DNA of 64,000 bases from an uncultured Acidimicrobiales bacterium (lineage in GTDB: Bacteria; Actinomycetota; Acidimicrobiia; Acidimicrobiales; SHLQ01), in assembly GCA_938041035.1 (NCBI GenBank), contig CALHYX010000030.1, positions 41,458-105,457 of the forward strand, in the 5' to 3' direction. The translations under genes were made by a program, and so were the position numbers. The number at the start of each line of letters is the position of its first letter. Position 1 is the stretch's first letter. Shown one piece after another: positions 60,885 to 64,000 of the stretch. The notes under the pieces are model-generated. The model did no database searches and was not told the origin of the DNA. It worked only from the letters and a program-made list of their open reading frames with translations.

Positions 60885-61832
60885 AACATCGATTCTTGTC
60901 TCAGGGTTAGGGTCGTCACCCGGGTCGTGGAAAAGTCCTGGTGCAACGGTAACGGAAGCAGCTGCGGTTGCTGCGTCCAAACAGACCAGTACATGATTAT
61001 CCGGGTCATCATCCGCTAACGCGATAGGGGTAACGGTCTGGCCGTCTTGAAGTCGCACGGATATACCAAGGCGCTGAGGCTCCCCCAGTCTCGAACCCAT
61101 TGGGCCAGATACGCCACCTTGCCAAGTAATTTGCACGACTTGCTGTGTGGCGGTAGGACATTCTCCTACAAGCCCTTGTGCATCAACTTCAAATCGCTCA
61201 GCTAACACCAAGATTGGGCCTGCTTCGAGCGGCGTGATGTTGGTGAACCGTTCCCCTTGAAGCGACTGACCATTTATATCTTCTAGAGTACCAACCACTT
61301 CCACAGCGAGCGGCGGAGCATTAGGTGTGCCGAAAGGGCCAGCGAGTAATACGGTACGCTGCTCCAGTATTTCGTCTGCTGGAAGCAGTGTGGCACAAAG
61401 CGGCGTCACCATTTCTCCGGATGCAGTTTCCACCTGGAATGCATTCGCCATCACGCTATCCGAATCAATTTGCACGCTGAAAACCACGGGCATTCCATCT
61501 TCGCCGTCAACTGCAATGGGGCAAAGTAGGTTTGTAGCTACAGGCAGGGCTTCGAGCCCGTGATAGGCAGAGAGGATTTTGGATTGAGGTTCCTCTAACG
61601 CCAGTTCGACGCTCGTACCCGCGGCGGGCTCGACAGGGCCTGATTCAACAATGCTCGTGCTCGCGGCGGGCGGTTCGCTGGGTTCGACACTGCTGGTAGC
61701 GCTGTCGCCAGTCCCTGAGCAGGCGGCAACCGCCACCGCAAACGCCACCATCCCGGCGACGACCCAAAGGCTGCCGGGGAAGAGGGACGGGGTGTTTGGT
61801 GGCATCGCTGATGGCGTCGTCGTCGGTTTCAT
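60873..61832 (-). CDS. Putative lipoprotein with atypical composition, stop supplied by a repeat
   Basis: 319 residues. Signal LWVVAGMVAFAVAVAACSGT carries a lipobox; a Ser/Pro-rich linker (SVEPSEPPAASTS) follows. The mature domain resembles Ig-like or Big-type beta-sandwich segments: VVFSVQIDSDSVMANAFQVE and GTLEDINGQSLQGERFTNIT. The ATG at 61832 follows GGAGG by about 10 bases. The stop codon TAA at 60873-60875 and the last residues (DVDPG) are encoded by the inverted repeat's arm. The gene is visibly less GC-rich than its neighbours, with A/T in third positions, suggesting recent transfer. Confidence 0.7.
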   Translation of the reverse strand: MKPTTTPSAMPPNTPSLFPGSLWVVAGMVAFAVAVAACSGTGDSATSSVEPSEPPAASTSIVESGPVEPAAGTSVELALEEPQSKILSAYHGLEALPVATNLLCPIAVDGEDGMPVVFSVQIDSDSVMANAFQVETASGEMVTPLCATLLPADEILEQRTVLLAGPFGTPNAPPLAVEVVGTLEDINGQSLQGERFTNITPLEAGPILVLAERFEVDAQGLVGECPTATQQVVQITWQGGVSGPMGSRLGEPQRLGISVRLQDGQTVTPIALADDDPDNHVLVCLDAATAAASVTVAPGLFHDPGDDPNPETRIDVDPG

Positions 61833-61938
61833 GGACGCTAGCCTCCGCCGCCAGGCTGATGCCGGCTTCAACGTTTCCTGGAGGTTTCCTGGAGGACAGA
61901 CCAGCCGGTCGGGTTGCGTGGCGTTGCTCGCTTGGATT

Positions 61939-63528
61939 CTAAAATCCTTCGGAGCGCAGGAGCGAGAAGAACTCCCGACGCGTGGTTGGCCCGTAGCGAC
62001 GATTGCTGGGGCTGGTGAGTCCTTGCTCTTGGTAGATCACTTGGGTTTCGCCGATCACATCACCGGGCAGCACACAGCGGGCCTCGGCGGGATCAACGCC
62101 GTAGAGCTTCGCCGCGTTGAGGCCGAGGATCTTCGCCTTGATCTCGGTGGTGACCTCGGGATAGCCGAACTCCTCCATGAGCCGCTCGGGCATCTGGAAC
62201 AGCTTCATCGCATTGATCTGCCATTGGGGCGAACCGTTCCAAATGGCGTCGGTGCCCCACAGGATGTGATCCTCGCCAAAGTTCAAGAGCAGCTGCCCGA
62301 GGAAGTGCGCAGTGGCATCGCCACCTTGGATGACGCGAGTGGCCCAGGCGCCGCCGAGCTCGGTGTAGATGTTGGTCGCCTCGGCCATCTCCTCGCGTTT
62401 CATCCGCAGCAGGTCATCGAAGTAGTGCTCATACGGGGGCAGGTCGACCGCCGAGTGGAAGCACACGAAGTTCATCTCGGGCCAGTCGGCCACCGCCTTC
62501 GGAAAGTCGCGAGGGCTGCAGTGTTCGGCATCGAAGATGCCCTGCTCGAAGCCCTTGTGCACGTTGACCACGTTGATGCCGAGGCGTTGGGCCTCCTCGT
62601 ACATCGGGTAGGCCACGTCTTCGTCGTCGAGCCACCATGCCTCGTACGGATACAGCGATTTCGGACCGCCGGCACCGGTGTAACACTTCAACGCTCGGAT
62701 CCCCAGATCCTCTTTCAGGTGCTCCATGTCTCGCACCAGCGTTCCGAGATCGCCGGTATCGGCAGTGTCGGGCAAGTTCGGCGTGAGCATCCCTTGGAGG
62801 ATGCACCGCTGCGACGACCCGAGCTCGTTCACCATGTCGCACGTGGCCGCCATGCCGTCGTTGGTGATCGTCTGCGTGTCCGATGACCCCGCCGGGATAC
62901 CACTCATCATCGCGACCGTGGTCTCGCTGTCGAGGAAGATCTCCTTCAGATAGTTGGCCCGCCCGAGCTTCTCCCTTGGCGAACCCGGCTCGCATGGTTC
63001 GTTGAGATCGAGCGCTTTGGGTGGACACCCCGTGAAGCGGCCGTAGACCGTGTTGAGTAGCACCGGGTCGGCCGGTCCCTCGAAGTCGACATGATGGGTC
63101 TGAGAGTCGAGGATGAAGTACTCACCGGCGAAGAGCTCACACGCGGCTTCCTCGTCGACCGTGGCCTCTTCGGGCACGGTGAATGCTTCGGTGGTCGTCG
63201 TCGACGTCGTGCTGCTGGTCGACGACGTCGTGCTGCTGGTCGACGAAGTCGTTGATGTGCGGGCCCCACCACCCTCGCTGTCGCTGCAGCCGTAGACGGC
63301 GTTGAGTGCGGTGAAGGCCACCGCCATACCCGCCTTCGATTGCAGGAACCGTCGGCGCGTGGTGCCGAGTCGAGCGGCCCGGTCGTCGGCCATCTGGGTG
63401 ATCAGGAATTCCACCTGGCGCTGACGCCGACTCTGCGGGAGCGGAGTGAACTCGCCATTGGAAACAAACTGCGTGGGGATCGGTGTTGCACCGAACGCAT
63501 CGTCGCTGGTGTCGTCGGGGCGGGCCAT
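61939..63528 (-). CDS. Tat-exported amidohydrolase-family protein
   Basis: 529 residues. A twin-arginine motif TTRRRFLQSKAGMAVAFTAL lies at about residues 56-75, after an unusually long N-region of 55 residues. A Ser/Thr-rich linker (SSTSSTTSSTSST) follows. The TIM-barrel amidohydrolase-2 domain has DSQTHHVDF (metal His), VNVHKGFEQGIFDAE, FVCFHSAVDLPPYE and DHILWGTDAIWNGSPQ with the metal-binding Asp. This is the ACMSD/LigJ-like subfamily of decarboxylases and hydratases. An AGGAG site precedes the ATG. The alpha/beta hydrolase upstream is 32 bases away. Confidence 0.85.
   Translation of the reverse strand: MARPDDTSDDAFGATPIPTQFVSNGEFTPLPQSRRQRQVEFLITQMADDRAARLGTTRRRFLQSKAGMAVAFTALNAVYGCSDSEGGGARTSTTSSTSSTTSSTSSTTSTTTTEAFTVPEEATVDEEAACELFAGEYFILDSQTHHVDFEGPADPVLLNTVYGRFTGCPPKALDLNEPCEPGSPREKLGRANYLKEIFLDSETTVAMMSGIPAGSSDTQTITNDGMAATCDMVNELGSSQRCILQGMLTPNLPDTADTGDLGTLVRDMEHLKEDLGIRALKCYTGAGGPKSLYPYEAWWLDDEDVAYPMYEEAQRLGINVVNVHKGFEQGIFDAEHCSPRDFPKAVADWPEMNFVCFHSAVDLPPYEHYFDDLLRMKREEMAEATNIYTELGGAWATRVIQGGDATAHFLGQLLLNFGEDHILWGTDAIWNGSPQWQINAMKLFQMPERLMEEFGYPEVTTEIKAKILGLNAAKLYGVDPAEARCVLPGDVIGETQVIYQEQGLTSPSNRRYGPTTRREFFSLLRSEGF
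63203..63262. repeat. 21-bp direct repeat encoding a Ser/Thr linker
   Basis: GACGTCGTGCTGCTGGTC occurs at 63203-63220 and again at 63224-63241 (period 21), with a decayed third unit to about 63262. It encodes the STTSS-type linker of the amidohydrolase on the minus strand. Such a repeat can change length by slippage. Confidence 0.6.
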
Positions 63529-63560
63529 GGTGGTTCTCCTGTGGTCTTCGTTGGTCGCTT

Positions 63561-64000
63561 CTACGCGTAGGTCTCGAGGTGCTCCAAGAGGAGGGCGTTC
63601 AGCTCGTCAGGTGCCTCGTCGGGGATCCAGTGGCTGACACCCTCCAGAGCCTCGACTCGGTACGGCCCCTCGACATAGTCACCTGACAGCTCTGCGCCGA
63701 TCCGGCCCAACGTGATGTCCTCGGTGCTCCACACGGACATCGTCGGGATGGTCACCGGTGCGATCTCCATTCCCCTGGACCCGGACCGGAGCCAGTTGAG
63801 GGCGCCCGTCATGGCGCCGGGCTCGTTGAAGTGATCGATGTAGTTCTCAACCTCCTCTTCGGTGAACCACGGGCCGGAGAGGATCTGGCGCAGGAAGGCC
63901 GCGTCGTTCTCGAGGAACATCTCCTCCGCGCCCTCGGCCGCGAAGACCTCGACGTAAGAAGGCCGTCCGCCCTGAGGGCCATCGTTCTCGGCGGCTCGCT
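63561..64000 (-). CDS. Alpha/beta hydrolase, partial (C-terminal part)
   Basis: The minus-strand frame is open from a TAG at 63561 to the window edge, about 146 residues. WFTEEEVENYIDHFNEPGAM is the cap-like segment, TMSVWSTEDITLG carries the catalytic Asp, and GVSHWIPDEAPDELNALLLE the catalytic His. This C-terminal layout is typical of epoxide hydrolase and haloalkane dehalogenase-like enzymes. The nucleophile region is outside the window. It is upstream of the amidohydrolase on the same strand, probably one operon. Confidence 0.8.
   Translation of the reverse strand, partial: RAAENDGPQGGRPSYVEVFAAEGAEEMFLENDAAFLRQILSGPWFTEEEVENYIDHFNEPGAMTGALNWLRSGSRGMEIAPVTIPTMSVWSTEDITLGRIGAELSGDYVEGPYRVEALEGVSHWIPDEAPDELNALLLEHLETYA

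Noticed and set aside
63203..63262. Short repeats resembling a CRISPR array
   Set aside because: Units are 21-bp direct repeats without spacers, inside a coding Ser/Thr linker; no cas genes are present.

Overview
The window is a GC-rich chromosomal segment of an actinomycete, most likely of class Acidimicrobiia (Ilumatobacter-like). The reasons are the gene order rnpA-rpmH-dnaA-dnaN-recF-dciA-gyrB-gyrA-DUF3566-tRNA-Ile, a Rv2466c-like (mycothiol nitroreductase family) protein, an F420-type luciferase-like oxidoreductase, and many genes whose start codon lies 5 to 8 bases after a TAnnnT -10 box (leaderless transcription). The class is inferred from gene content; no 16S gene is present. Layout: 1-12000 is the replication-origin block. 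rnpA and rpmH run left; dnaA, dnaN, recF, dciA, gyrB and gyrA run right. The best oriC candidate is the dnaA-dnaN gap (three tandem 15-bp units with DnaA-box-like cores, then an AT-rich stretch). dnaA and gyrB share an identical 14-bp palindrome-bearing element upstream. Then come a TadE-like protein, a DUF3566 membrane protein and tRNA-Ile(GAT). 12000-18000 holds an AlkC-like DNA glycosylase, a Rossmann protein, a FliA/WhiG-type sigma factor preceded by two phased DnaA boxes, a HisN-type phosphatase and a PlsC-like acyltransferase. 17700-31000 is metabolic: SulP transporter, GH36 alpha-galactosidase, a methyltransferase, two tandem sulfotransferase-like proteins with an NTF2-like protein, DUF72, DUF2889, an aminotransferase, a Rieske oxygenase, a DsbA-like oxidoreductase, an arylamine N-acetyltransferase and AzlCD. 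30900-36100 has a sulfotransferase-methyltransferase fusion and an ABC-2 exporter with a NarL-type two-component pair. 36100-46800 is a catabolic stretch: enolase-superfamily enzyme, Zn alcohol dehydrogenase, LLM oxidoreductase, esterase lipoprotein, hotdog thioesterase, DUF1214, M20 peptidase and a Tat-exported PhoX-like protein. 46900-54900 has a TauE-type permease behind a GntR/HutC-type operator and two chained tiny upstream ORFs, a PfkB kinase, tRNA-Arg(ACG), a CobW GTPase, a sulfatase with an unusual modification motif, a 5'-truncated hisA fragment, a TetR regulator with its operator, DUF1801 and a second ABC-2 exporter. 55000-64000 has a 740-residue Tat-exported protein, a TetR/MDR-oxidoreductase divergon, two lipoproteins, a stand-alone NIF3-insert-like protein, a mobile inverted repeat that supplies a gene's stop codon, and a Tat-exported amidohydrolase with a partial alpha/beta hydrolase at the edge. 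There is no prophage, integrase, CRISPR array or complete insertion sequence. The most unusual items are the chained uORFs at 46957-47000, the dnaA/gyrB shared element, the substituted quinolone-resistance region of GyrA, the sulfotransferase-methyltransferase fusion, and widespread leaderless starts.
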